This document shows positions 7,840 through 18,000 of a stretch of 64,000 nt of DNA, piece by piece. Origin of the DNA: Nocardia nova SH22a (lineage in GTDB: Bacteria > Actinomycetota > Actinomycetes > Mycobacteriales > Mycobacteriaceae); NCBI RefSeq assembly GCF_000523235.1, contig NZ_CP006850.1, forward strand, positions 4,402,001 through 4,466,000. The letters are read 5' to 3'. Below the pieces are notes generated by a model, which saw only the letters and a list, made by a program, of their open reading frames with translations, was not told where the DNA came from and searched no databases. The first letter of the stretch is position 1. Every line of letters begins with the position of its first letter. A program made the position numbers and the translations under genes.

Positions 7840-9491
7840 TTCCGGTGCCTCCCCGCGCGTGCGGGCAACAGCCCTTCCGGACGGCCGCGGCCATCCCAGT
7901 TCAGCAGGTTCACCCGCGCCGGTCCCGCGGCCGGGGCGTCGGCGGTCTGGCGGTCCTGCAACATGCGGAAGTTCTCCACGGCCACCGGGGTCGGGCCGCC
8001 GGAGCTCTCGCCGAACGGACCCCAGCCGCCCATCCCGGGCCCGCCGTCGCGATCGAGATCGCATTCGGTGGCCAATTCCTCGAGTCCGTGCGCCTGTTCG
8101 GCGTGCGCGGCCGGGATGACATAGCGATCGTCGTATTTCGCCAATGCCAGCAATCGATACATCTCGTAGAGCTGTTCCTCCGACATGCCCACCGCCTCCG
8201 GTATTTCCGGACGCGGCGGGCGGCCGAGATTGATGTCGCGCATATAGCTGCGCATCGCCGCCATCCGCCGCAGTACCGCCTCCACCGGTGCGGTGTCACC
8301 GGCGGTGAACAGCTGGGCCAGATAGTCCACCGGAATGCGCAGTGCCTCGATCGCGGCGAACAGATTGCCGTGATCCTCGGCATCGTGGCCGGTGTCGCGC
8401 AACGCGTCCACCACCGGCGACAGCGGCGGGATGTACCAGACCATCGGCACCGTGCGATATTCGGGATGCAGCGGCAGGGCCACCCGATAGGTACGGATCA
8501 GCGCGTAGACAGGTGAACGCTGCGCGGCCTGAACCCAGTCGCGCGGAATTCCGGCCCGTTCGCAGGCCGAGACGACCCGCGGATCGAACGGGTCGAGAAA
8601 CGCATCACGTTGCGCGGCATACAGATCGCGCTCGTCGGGAGTGGCCGCGATATCGCCGACCACGTCGGCGTCGTAGAGCATCACCCCGATATACCGCAGC
8701 CGCCCCACACACGTTTCCGCGCACACGGTCGGCAGCCCGACCTCGAGCCGCGGGAAACAGAAGGTGCATTTCTCGGCCTTGCCGGTGCGGTGGTTGAAAT
8801 ACACCTTCTTGTACGGACATCCGGACACGCACATCCGCCAGCCCCGGCACCGGTCCTGATCGACCAGCACGATGCCGTCCTCGGCGCGTTTGTAGATCGC
8901 GCCCGACGGGCAGGCCGCCATACACGCCGGATTGAGACAGTGTTCGCAGATGCGCGGCAGATAGAACATGAAGGTCTGCTCGAATTCGAATTTGACCTTG
9001 TCGCCGACCTTTTCCAGCAGCGGGTCCGCGGCCGCCAGTTCGGGCGCTCCGGCGAGATTGTCGTCCCAGTTGGCCGACCAGGTGATCTTGGTGTCGCGAC
9101 CGGTGATCAGCGACCGCGGCCGCGCGACCGGCGGATGTCGCTGCAGCGGTGCGGTGGTGAGCGTGTCGTAGTCGTAGGTCCACGGCTCGTAGTAGTCCGA
9201 CAGCTCGGGCAGGGTGGGATTGTCGAAGATGGTGAACAGCGTCTGCATGCGGCCGCCGCGCCGCAGCCGCAACCGGCCCTTGCGGTCGAGGACCCAGCCG
9301 CCCTTCCACCGTCTCTGATTCTCGTAGGTGCGCGGATATCCCTGTCCGGGACGGGTTTCCACATTGTTGAACCAGACGTATTCGACCCCGGCCCGATTGG
9401 TCCAGGTCTGTTTGCAGGTCACCGAACAGGTGTGGCAGCCGATGCATTTGTCGAGGTTCATCACCATCGCCAGCTGCGCCATCGGTCTCAT
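7836..9491 (-). CDS. narH: nitrate reductase beta subunit NarH (iron-sulfur protein)
   Basis: A 551-residue electron-transfer subunit carrying four iron-sulfur clusters between NarI and NarG. Cysteine groups visible in order are CIGCHTCSVTCK near residue 16, CEHCLNPACMAACPSG near 180-200, CRGWRMCVSGCPYKK near 220-235, and CTFCFPR with CAETCVGR near 250-270. The Trp in CRGW marks the site of the [3Fe-4S] cluster, as in E. coli NarH. The C-terminus after about residue 480 is Gly/Pro-rich and longer than needed for the clusters. The start overlaps the narG stop as ATGA, and an in-frame ATG three codons later is an alternative. Confidence 0.97.
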   Translation of the reverse strand: MRPMAQLAMVMNLDKCIGCHTCSVTCKQTWTNRAGVEYVWFNNVETRPGQGYPRTYENQRRWKGGWVLDRKGRLRLRRGGRMQTLFTIFDNPTLPELSDYYEPWTYDYDTLTTAPLQRHPPVARPRSLITGRDTKITWSANWDDNLAGAPELAAADPLLEKVGDKVKFEFEQTFMFYLPRICEHCLNPACMAACPSGAIYKRAEDGIVLVDQDRCRGWRMCVSGCPYKKVYFNHRTGKAEKCTFCFPRLEVGLPTVCAETCVGRLRYIGVMLYDADVVGDIAATPDERDLYAAQRDAFLDPFDPRVVSACERAGIPRDWVQAAQRSPVYALIRTYRVALPLHPEYRTVPMVWYIPPLSPVVDALRDTGHDAEDHGNLFAAIEALRIPVDYLAQLFTAGDTAPVEAVLRRMAAMRSYMRDINLGRPPRPEIPEAVGMSEEQLYEMYRLLALAKYDDRYVIPAAHAEQAHGLEELATECDLDRDGGPGMGGWGPFGESSGGPTPVAVENFRMLQDRQTADAPAAGPARVNLLNWDGRGRPEGLLPARAGRHRK

Positions 9492-12400
9492 CGGTAGTTC
9501 ACCTCCTGGCTGCGGCGCCGGATCACGGTCACCTCGTCGCGCTGATTGCCGGTCGGGCCGAGATAGTTGAACGCGAACGACAATTGGGCGTAGCCGCCGA
9601 TCAGGTGGGTGGGTTTGATCAGCAGCCGAGTCAGCGAATTGTGGATGCCGCCGCGTTTACCGGAGGTTTCGGCCAGCGGCACGTCGATGAGCCGGTCCTG
9701 GGCGTGATTCATGTAGACCGTGCCCTCGGGCATCCGGTGGGTGACGACCGCCCGCGCCACCACGACTCCGTTGCGGTTGACGGCCTCGATCCATTCGTTG
9801 TCGCGCACACCGAGTTTCGCGGCGTCGCGATCCGACATCCACAGTGTCGGGCCGCCGCGTGACAGGCTCAGCATCAGCAGATTGTCCTGATATTCGGAAT
9901 GGATGGACCATTTCGAATGCGGGGTCAGATAGCGCAGGGCCAGCCCGTCGCCACTGTGCTGGCCGGGCCGGGGTTCGGCGAACAGCGCCGACATGTCCAG
10001 TGGCGGCCGGAATACCGGAAGTTGTTCGCCGACCTCGGCCATCCAGTCGTGGTCGAGGTAGAAATGCTGTCGTCCGGTGAGGGTGTGCCAGGGTTTGGCG
10101 CGTTCGATGTTCACGGTGAACGGTGAATAGCGTCGCCCGCCGCTTTCGGAGCCGGACCATTCCGGTGAGGTGATCACCGGGACGGGCGCGATCTGGGTGT
10201 CGGCGAAGGTGATTCGCTTTCCCTCGTGTTCGGCCGCCAGATCCGCGAGCCGGGTTCCGGTGCGCTGTTCGAGGGTCCGGAATCCCTGTACGGCGAGGCG
10301 GCCGTTGGTGGTGCCGGACAGGGCGAGGATCGCCTCGCAGGCGTCGATGTCGCGTTCCAGGCTGGGCCGTCCGGCGGCCGGTCCCCCGTGCACGATCCCG
10401 TTGCGCGCGGCCAGATCGGCGACCTCGGCGGTCACATCGAAGGTGACGCCCTTGGTCGCGGCGCCGAGCCGGTCCACCACCGGTCCCAGTGCGCCCATCT
10501 TGGCCCGCACCGCGCCGTAGTCGCGTTCCACGGCCGTCAGCCGCGGCATGGTCAGCCCCGGAATCGGTTCGCAGTCACCGGATTTCCAGTCCTTGACCAC
10601 GCCGTGCGGGTTGGCCAGTTCGTCGGGGGTGTCGTGCAGCAGCGCGGTGGCGACGATGTCGGTGCGCACACCGAGGTGGCGGCGGGCGAGGCGGCTGAAT
10701 TCGGCGGCGATGCCCATGAAGGCGTCCCAGTCGGTGCGGGTCTGCCAGGGCGGTGCGATGGCCGGGCTGAAGGAATGGACGAACGGGTGCATGTCGGTGG
10801 ACGACAGATCGTATTTCTCGTACCAGGTCGCCGCGGGCAGCACCACATCGGAGTACATGGTGGTGCTGGTCATCCGGAAGTCCAGGGTCAGCAGCAGATC
10901 CAGCTTCCCGGTGGGCGCCTGGTCGTGCCAGACCACTTCGCGCGGGCGTGATCGTGGTGGCGCCTCCTCGGCGCGCAGCGAGGAATCGGCGCCGAGCAGA
11001 TGGCGCAGGAAGTACTCGTTGCCCTTGGCGGAGGAACCGAGCAGATTCGACCGCCAGATCGACAGCACCCGCGGGAAGTTCGCCGGATCGTCGGGATCCT
11101 CGCAGGCGAACCGCAGCTCCCCCGATTGCAGTTGCGTCACAACATGTTCGGCGGGGGTGCGGCCCGCCTGTTCGGCCTCGTCGGCCAGATCGAGCGGATT
11201 GCGGTCGAAGGTCGGGTACGACGGCGTCCAGCCCATCCGCGCGGTCTGGGCGATCAGGTCGGCGGTGCTGCGGCCCGACAACGCGCCCGCGCCGGTGGTC
11301 GTGGTGAGATCGGCGGCGCTGAACGGGTCGTAGCGGAACTGATCGGTGTGCAGGTACCAGTAGACGGTCTGGTTCATCTGCCGCGGCGGGCGGGTCCAGT
11401 CCAGGGCGTTGGCCACCGTCGCCCAGCCGGTGACCGGGCGGCATTTCTCCTGGCCGACGTAATGCGCCCAGCCGCCGCCGTTGCGGCCCTGGCAGCCGGT
11501 GAGCGTCGTGAGCGCCAGGAAGGTGCGGTACATGGTGTCGGAGTGGAACCAGTGATTGGTTCCGGCGCCGAGGATGATCATCGAACGCCCCTGTGTCTCT
11601 TCGGCATTCGCGGCGAACTCGCGGCCGATGCGGGCGGCGACGGCGGCCGGGACACCGGTGATCGTCTCCTGCCACCCCGGAGTGCCGGGCCGGGTGGCGT
11701 CGTCGTATCCGGCAGGCCAGTCGCCCGGCAGACCGTCGCGGCGCACGCCGTAGCGGGCCAGCATCAGATCGAAGACGGTGGTGACCCGATGCCCGCCGAT
11801 CGTGCGGACCGGCACCCCGCGCCGCAGCATGGTCGCGGCGCCATCGGCGGTGTCGAAGCGCGGCAACTCGACCAGGACGGCGTCGTCGCCACCCACCGAC
11901 AGCGCCGGACGCACCCCGTCCAGCTCCAGATTCCAGCGGCCCGCGCCGTCGTCCCCGTAGCGGAATCCCAGTGACCCGTTGGGCAATACCGGTTCACCGT
12001 CGTCGCCGAGCAGCACCGTCTTGAATTCGGCGTGTTCGGCGTCGGCGAACTGCTCGAGATCGGCGGCGGTGAGGAATTTTCCGGGCCGGTACACCCCGCC
12101 GGTCTCCTCGAGCCGGACCAGGAACGGCAGATCGGTGAAGCGGCGGACGTAGTCCTGGAAGTACGGCACCTGCCGGTCGACGAAGAATTCCCGCAGAATC
12201 ACATGTCCCATCGCCATTCCGAGTGCGGCGTCGGTGCCCGGGCGCGGAGCGAGCCATTCATCGGCAAACTTCACGTTGTCGGCGTAGTCGGGCGCCACCG
12301 CGATCACCTTCTGACCGCGGTAGCGGGCCTCGGTCATCCAGTGCGCGTCCGGTGTCCGCGTCACCGGCACATTCGATCCCCACATGATCAGATATCCCGC

Positions 12401-13183
12401 GTCCCACCAGTCGCCGGATTCGGGCACGTCGGTCTGGTCGCCGAAGACCTGCGGGGAGGCGACCGGCAGATCGGCGTAGAAGTCGTAGAACGACAGCATC
12501 GAACCGCCGATCAGCGAGATGAACCGCGATCCGGCGGCGAACGACACCATCGACATCGCCGGAATCGGCGAGAACCCCGCGACCCGGTCGGGCCCATAGG
12601 TTTTGATCGTGTGCACGTGGGCGGCGGCGACCAGCTCGACGGCTTCCTCCCAGCCCGCGCGCACGAGGCCGCCGCGGCCGCGCGCGCTCTTGTAGCGCCG
12701 TGCCGCCTCGGGATCGGAGACGATGGACTCCCAGGCGGTCACCGGATCTCCGGTGCGCGCCTTGGCTTCTCGGTACATCTCGAGCAGCACACCGCGGATG
12801 TAGGGGTAGCGGATCCGTGTCGGGCTGTAGGTGTACCACGAAAAGGCCGCTCCGCGAGGGCAACCCCGGGGCTCGTACTCCGGGCGGTCCGGGCCGACCG
12901 AGGGATAGTCGGTGGCCTGGGTCTCCCAGGTGATGATGCCGTCCTTGACATACACCTTCCACGAACACGATCCGGTGCAGTTGACGCCGTGCGTGGAGCG
13001 CACCACCTTGTCGTGTGCCCAGCGGTCGCGATAGAACTCGTCGGCCTGGCGGCCGCCGCGGACGTATTCGGTGCGCAGATCCGCGGCGAAGGTTGCGCGG
13101 GTGAAGAATCGGCGCGATCGGATCAGGGCCGCGGTCAGCTCGGAATCGAGGGAACCGTTGTCCCCGCGCGCGGTACGTGCCAT
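9488..13183 (-). CDS. narG: respiratory nitrate reductase alpha subunit NarG (molybdopterin catalytic subunit)
   Basis: A 1231-residue catalytic subunit that reduces nitrate to nitrite at a Mo-bis-MGD centre in the cytoplasm. The FS0 cluster motif HGVNCTGSCSW with the later CPRGA is near the N-terminus. GFSPIPAMSMVSF and FGDQTDVPES, which contains the Asp that ligates Mo in E. coli NarG, follow, then WGSNVPVTRTPDAH and YADNVKFADEWLAP. There is no cleavable Tat signal. I chose the ATG at 13183, preceded by a GAGAGGCGGG site; another in-frame start at 13231 would add 16 Arg-rich residues. It is the first gene of narGHJI. In mycobacteria the same enzyme serves both respiration and nitrate assimilation. 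Confidence 0.97.
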   Translation of the reverse strand: MARTARGDNGSLDSELTAALIRSRRFFTRATFAADLRTEYVRGGRQADEFYRDRWAHDKVVRSTHGVNCTGSCSWKVYVKDGIITWETQATDYPSVGPDRPEYEPRGCPRGAAFSWYTYSPTRIRYPYIRGVLLEMYREAKARTGDPVTAWESIVSDPEAARRYKSARGRGGLVRAGWEEAVELVAAAHVHTIKTYGPDRVAGFSPIPAMSMVSFAAGSRFISLIGGSMLSFYDFYADLPVASPQVFGDQTDVPESGDWWDAGYLIMWGSNVPVTRTPDAHWMTEARYRGQKVIAVAPDYADNVKFADEWLAPRPGTDAALGMAMGHVILREFFVDRQVPYFQDYVRRFTDLPFLVRLEETGGVYRPGKFLTAADLEQFADAEHAEFKTVLLGDDGEPVLPNGSLGFRYGDDGAGRWNLELDGVRPALSVGGDDAVLVELPRFDTADGAATMLRRGVPVRTIGGHRVTTVFDLMLARYGVRRDGLPGDWPAGYDDATRPGTPGWQETITGVPAAVAARIGREFAANAEETQGRSMIILGAGTNHWFHSDTMYRTFLALTTLTGCQGRNGGGWAHYVGQEKCRPVTGWATVANALDWTRPPRQMNQTVYWYLHTDQFRYDPFSAADLTTTTGAGALSGRSTADLIAQTARMGWTPSYPTFDRNPLDLADEAEQAGRTPAEHVVTQLQSGELRFACEDPDDPANFPRVLSIWRSNLLGSSAKGNEYFLRHLLGADSSLRAEEAPPRSRPREVVWHDQAPTGKLDLLLTLDFRMTSTTMYSDVVLPAATWYEKYDLSSTDMHPFVHSFSPAIAPPWQTRTDWDAFMGIAAEFSRLARRHLGVRTDIVATALLHDTPDELANPHGVVKDWKSGDCEPIPGLTMPRLTAVERDYGAVRAKMGALGPVVDRLGAATKGVTFDVTAEVADLAARNGIVHGGPAAGRPSLERDIDACEAILALSGTTNGRLAVQGFRTLEQRTGTRLADLAAEHEGKRITFADTQIAPVPVITSPEWSGSESGGRRYSPFTVNIERAKPWHTLTGRQHFYLDHDWMAEVGEQLPVFRPPLDMSALFAEPRPGQHSGDGLALRYLTPHSKWSIHSEYQDNLLMLSLSRGGPTLWMSDRDAAKLGVRDNEWIEAVNRNGVVVARAVVTHRMPEGTVYMNHAQDRLIDVPLAETSGKRGGIHNSLTRLLIKPTHLIGGYAQLSFAFNYLGPTGNQRDEVTVIRRRSQEVNYR

Positions 13184-13201
13184 CTGCCCGCCTCTCGGCC
13201 G

Positions 13202-13224
13202 GATCGCGCGCGTGCCGCGCGATC
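13202..13224. promoter_or_regulatory. inverted repeat upstream of narG
   Basis: Perfect 9-bp arms gatcgcgcg and cgcgcgatc separated by cgtgc, lying 19-41 bases upstream of the narG start. Its position fits a leader hairpin or an operator for the nar operon. No FNR-type TTGAT-N4-ATCAA site was seen in the 211-base space between narG and the divergent dehydrogenase gene. GC-rich short palindromes are common in this genome, so function is unproven. Confidence 0.35.
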
Positions 13225-13394
13225 GACTCACCCGTCACACGAACACCCGCACCGTAGTCGCAAACGACCGGCAACCGTGGTATTTCGCGGGGAAGGATGC
13301 CGAGTCGACATCACCGCCACCCGCGCGCGAGCGCACCCCGCGCGGCATTCACAATCGGTGGGAACAGGATTCGCCGACGGAGAGGAGTCCACTC

Positions 13395-14063
13395 GTGAAG
13401 GTGTTCCAGATCGGTGCGGCCGGCGGTGTGGGCCGCCGTCTCGCCAAGCTTCTCACCGACCGCGGTGACCAGGTCACCGGTATGCATCGCAATCCCGATC
13501 AGGGTGCGGTCGTGGCCGCGTCCGGCGCGACGCCGCTGACCGGTGATCTCATCGCCGACAGCGTCGCGGAATTGGCGGCGAAGTTCGCGGGCCACGACGC
13601 GATCGTGTTCTCCGCGGGCGCGCACGGCACCGGCGCCGACCAGACGACAGCGATCGACGGCGCCGGTCTGGAGAAGGCGGCCGCCGCGGCGGCGAGCGCG
13701 GGAGTCTCGCGGTTCGTACTGGTGTCGGTGTTTCCCGACGCCGGGCGCGATCGCGAGACCTCCGCCGGATTCGAGCACTACATGCGCGTGAAGAAGTCCG
13801 CCGACGTGTATCTCACCCACACCGATCTGGATTGGGTGATCGTGCGGCCCGGAACCCTTCTCGACGATCCGGGTGCGGGCACGGTCACCGCGGGCACGGC
13901 CATCGAATACGGGACGGTGTCGCGCGACGATGTCGCCGCGTTCATCGACGCCGCACTGCACGAGCCCGCGCTGAGCCGCGTCATCGTCGAACTCACCGGT
14001 GGTCCGACGCCGGTGGCCGACGCGGTGGCCGAGGTGGTCGCCGCGACCGGTCCACGGGGCTGA
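13395..14063 (+). CDS. NAD(P)-binding atypical SDR (NAD(P)H-binding family)
   Basis: A 222-residue Rossmann protein. The N-terminal KVFQIGAAGGVGRRLAKLL carries the GxxGxxG dinucleotide motif, and FSAGAHGTGADQT and SRFVLVSVFPDAG are at the usual positions of the family's strand 4 and 5 segments. DWVIVRPGTLLDDPGAGT is typical of atypical SDRs of the YwnB/SDR_a5 group. The Tyr-Lys pair of classical SDRs is not evident. Start is GTG at 13395 because GGAGAGGAG lies at a suitable distance upstream; extending further would cross Arg-rich sequence. It diverges from narG and ends just before a strong hairpin shared with the convergent MerR gene. Confidence 0.85.
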   Translation: MKVFQIGAAGGVGRRLAKLLTDRGDQVTGMHRNPDQGAVVAASGATPLTGDLIADSVAELAAKFAGHDAIVFSAGAHGTGADQTTAIDGAGLEKAAAAAASAGVSRFVLVSVFPDAGRDRETSAGFEHYMRVKKSADVYLTHTDLDWVIVRPGTLLDDPGAGTVTAGTAIEYGTVSRDDVAAFIDAALHEPALSRVIVELTGGPTPVADAVAEVVAATGPRG

Positions 14064-14073
14064 GCAGAATGGA

Positions 14074-14108
14074 GGTGTCCCCTCCGCACGGGCCGCGGAG
14101 GGGACACC
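14074..14108. terminator. bidirectional hairpin terminator
   Basis: Perfect 14-bp stem (ggtgtcccctccgc / gcggaggggacacc) with a seven-base loop. It lies between the convergent stop codons of the SDR gene (14063) and the MerR gene (14112). There is no T-tract, as is usual in high-GC actinomycetes. Position and stem strength support a terminator serving both strands. Confidence 0.85.
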
Positions 14109-14111
14109 CCG

Positions 14112-14870
14112 CTATTCCGGTAGCCGCTCGGCGGCGTAGGCGGCCATCGCGTCGCGCTGATATTCGGCCAGCCCGGTGGCGATGCGGTCGTAGTTCGCCT
14201 TGAACCGCTCGTCGTCGACATACATCTGCCCGAGGCATACGTATGCCTGCCGGTTGGGCGTCCAGAACCGGCAGATGCCCTGGTACTGCTCGTGGATTTC
14301 GGACTGCACGGCCGGGTCGCCGACCGGGGTGCCCGCGGCCATGAATTCCGCCATACGGATCATCGCCGCGGTCATCTCGCGCTGCATGCGCTCGACATCC
14401 TCGGGGGTCATTGCGGCGGTGGCCTGTCGGGACCGTTCGAATTCCTCGGGCCAGCGCTCGCGGGCCTCGTCGTCGTACCGGGTGTGGTCGAAGCCCTCGA
14501 ACAGATTTTCCGGCCGGTTGATCTGTACTGCCATCTCCTGATTCCCTTCGAGTTCGGCGATGGTGCGTGCCACGGTGGCGGCCATCCGTCCCAGGCGGTC
14601 GCGCTCGGCGAGCAGCCGGACGTACTGACGCTTCAAGGCGGCCAGGGTGTCCGGTTCGGAATCGACCGCCGCGGCGATCTCGGTCAGATTCAGGCCGAGT
14701 TCGCGCAGGACGAGGATCTGCTGCAGGCGCAACAGTTGCTCGTCGTCGTAGTAGCGGTAGCCGTTGGCGCCGACCCGGGCGGGCGGCAGCAGTCCGATGT
14801 CGTCGTAGTGGCGCAGCGTGCGGGCGGTGACGCCCGATATCCTCGCGACCTCGGCGATCGACCGGCTCAT
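14112..14870 (-). CDS. MerR family regulator with TipAS-like ligand domain
   Basis: A 252-residue regulator. Residues 1-70 are a MerR winged helix (IAEVARISGVTARTLRHYDDIGLLPPARVGANGYRYYDDEQL), followed by a long dimerisation helix to about residue 115. The C-terminal half (FEGFDHTRYDDEARERWPEEFERS and later DERFKANYDRIATGLAEYQRDAM) is a TipAS/antibiotic-recognition domain, which in Streptomyces TipAL binds thiopeptides. The regulator may therefore respond to a peptide antibiotic or other bulky ligand. Targets are not evident; the acyl-CoA carboxylase gene diverges from it across 136 bases and is the obvious candidate alongside autoregulation. Confidence 0.88.
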   Translation of the reverse strand: MSRSIAEVARISGVTARTLRHYDDIGLLPPARVGANGYRYYDDEQLLRLQQILVLRELGLNLTEIAAAVDSEPDTLAALKRQYVRLLAERDRLGRMAATVARTIAELEGNQEMAVQINRPENLFEGFDHTRYDDEARERWPEEFERSRQATAAMTPEDVERMQREMTAAMIRMAEFMAAGTPVGDPAVQSEIHEQYQGICRFWTPNRQAYVCLGQMYVDDERFKANYDRIATGLAEYQRDAMAAYAAERLPE

Positions 14871-15006
14871 GGCACTCCATCCTCCGCGAGACCGGACCTT
14901 CCGGCCTCGTCTTCGACGGTAGAAGTTTCCGCTACGTGAAGGTCAAGCCGAAAACCGCGCCGGGGTGTGGTGGCGTTCGAATTCGATCTCGATCAGACTG
15001 AGCGGC

Positions 15007-18000
15007 ATGCGGGTGGTGGTGGCGAACCGGGGTGAGGTGGCGGTCCGAGTGGTGCGTGCGGCACGCGAGCGTGGCGCGGCCACGCTGGCGCTGTCGACCG
15101 AGGACGAACCCGACGCGATGGCGGTGCGGCTGGCCGATCGGGCGCAGTGCCTGCCCGGGCAGGGCCCCGCCGCCTATCTCGACATTCCGGCGGTGGTGGC
15201 CGCCGCCCGCACCGCCGGCGCCGGGGCATTGGTCCATCCGGGGTACGGATTCCTCAGTGAGAGCGCCGAATTCGCGGCCGCCTGCGAGGCGGCCGGGCTG
15301 GTGTTCGCCGGTCCGGCGCCGGAGGTGCTGCGGGTGTTCGGCGACAAGGTCGCCGCCCGCGAGGCCGCCGCGCGGGCCGGGCTCGCGCTGATCCCCGCCA
15401 CGGCGGGCGCGGCCGGGCCCGAACAGATCGAAGCGCTGCTGGCCGAACATCGCGGCGGCGTGATGATCAAGGCCACCGCCGGTGGGGGCGGGCGCGGTAT
15501 GCGCATCGTGCGCTCCCGTGCCGATCTCGCCGAGGCCTATGCCTCCTGCCGTGCGGAGGCGCATGCCGGTTTCGGCGACGACACGGTCTACGCCGAGGCC
15601 CTGATCGAGCGGGCCCGCCACCTCGAGGTGCAGATCGCCGCCGACGGCGTGCGTGCCGTCGCGCTGGGCGATCGCGACTGCAGTGTGCAACGCCGTCGGC
15701 AGAAACTCGTCGAGATCGCACCGGCGCCCCACCTGCCTCCGCCGCTGCGCGCGGAACTGCACGACCAGGCGGTGCGCCTGGCCGAATCGGTCGGCTGCCG
15801 GGGTGTGGTGACGGTGGAATTCCTGCTCGCCGACGGCGAATTCCGGTTCCTGGAGGTCAATCCGCGACTGCAGGTCGAGCACACGGTCACCGAGGAGGTC
15901 ACCGGAATCGACCTGGTCGCTCTGCAATTCGATCTGGCCCTGGGCCGTTCGCTCACCGATCTGGGCCTGTCCCCCGTCCCGCCGCGCGGCTGTGCGGTAC
16001 AGGTCCGGGTGAACGCCGAAATCCTCGGCGCCACCGGAGATCTCCTGCCCAGCACCGGGGTCGTCACCCGGTTCACGCCACCCACCGGCGTGGGCGTGCG
16101 GGTGGACACCGCCCTCTACCCCGGGATGCGGCAGGGCGCGCGATTCGATTCGCTGCTCGCCAAGATCATCACGCGCGGCCCCGACCGTGCGGCGGCGTTG
16201 CGCCGGGCGGCCGACGCGCTGGCCGAGACCGCCGTCGACGGCATCGACACCACCGTCGCACTCCAGCGTGCGATCATCGACGCGTTGCTCACCGAGGAGA
16301 CCGTCGACACGTTGTGGTTCGAACGTATCAGTACCGAACTACTCGGCCGGGCAATCGAATTCAGCCCGCCCACGATCCCCGAAACCCGGACGACGGAAGA
16401 CACCACTCCGGACGACGAGCGGGCACTGCGTTCCCCGCTGGGCGGCACGGTCGTCAGTATCGCCGGACCGGGCGCGATGATCGCGGCCGGTGGTGAAATC
16501 GCGGTCGTGGAGGCGATGAAGATGCATCACGTGGTCCGCGCCGATCGCGCGGTGCGGGTCGTGCGGGTGCTGACCGAACCGGGCACGGTCGTCGATCCGC
16601 ACACCGCCCTGCTGCTCGCCGACGACGCCGACCACGACGGAGACAGTGCCGATATCTCGGCCGTCGACCTCGATGCCGACCGGGCGGATCTCGCCGAGGT
16701 CCGCGAGCGGCACCGGATCGGCCTGGACGAGGCCCGGCCCGAGGCGGTGGCCAAGCGGCATCGGCTGGGCCGCCGCACCGCCCGCGAGAACATCGCCGAT
16801 CTGGTCGACGACGGCAGTTTCGTCGAATACGGTGCGCTGGCGGTGGCGGCCCAGCGCTCGCGGCGATCGTTGGCCGATCTCATCGAGAAGACGCCCGCCG
16901 ATGGTTTGGTCACCGGTGTGGCGACGATCGGCGCCGACCGGTTCGGGCCCGACCGGTCCCGGGCGGTGGTGCTGTCCTACGACTACACGGTCCTGGCGGG
17001 GACGCAGGGTATCCGCAATCATGCCAAGACCGATCGGATCCTGGAACTGGCTCGCGCCCAGCGGCTTCCGGTGATCTTCTGGACCGAGGGCGGCGGCGGG
17101 CGCCCCGGCGACACCGACCACTCCGGCATCTCCGGGCTCGATGTCACCACGTTCCGCGCGATGGCCGAGCTGTCGGGTGAGGTCCCGCTGATCGGCATCG
17201 TGTCCGGGCGCTGTTTCGCCGGTAACGCGGCGCTGCTGGGCATGTGCGATGTCGTCATCGCGACACCCGAGGCGAATATCGGTATGGGCGGGCCCGCGAT
17301 GATCGAGGGCGGTGGTCTGGGGGTGTACGCGCCCGAGGACATCGGTCCCGTCCGGGTACAGCGCCGCAACGGGGTGGTGCACATCGTGGCCGCGGACGAG
17401 GCCGAGGCGGTGGCGCTCGCACGGACATATCTGGGGTATTTCCAAGGGCCCCTCGATGATTGGGACGAACCCGATCCGCGCCTGGCCCGGCACGTGGTGC
17501 CGGAGAACCGGTTGCGCGCCTACGACGTCCGCACGGCCGTCGCCGCGATCGCCGACACCGGTTCGGTACTGGAGGTCCGCCGCGACTGGGGCGTGGGTGT
17601 GGTGACCGCGCTGATCCGGGTGCGGGGCAGGGCATTCGGGCTCGTCGCCAACGATTGTCATCATCTCGGCGGCGCCATCGACGCACCGGCCGCCGACAAA
17701 CTCGGCGCATTTCTCCGGCTGTGCAATGCCCACGGGCTGCCGATCGTATCCTTGTGCGACACACCGGGTTTCATGGTCGGGCCGGAGGCCGAGACACACG
17801 GCACGGTCACGCGGTTCAGCCGTTTGTTCATCGATGCGGCGAAGATGACGGTGCCGTGGGGCACCGTGATTCTGCGCAAGGGATACGGGCTGGGCGCGCA
17901 GGCGATGGCGGCGGGATCGTTCCGGGCGCCGCGGTTCGTGATCGCCTGGCCCACCGGCGAGATCGGCGGTATGGGCCTGGAGGGTGCGGTGCGGCTGGGC

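Noticed and set aside
12032-13468. A plus-strand frame of 478 codons over narG
   Set aside because: Antisense to the conserved NarG motifs and with no ribosome site.
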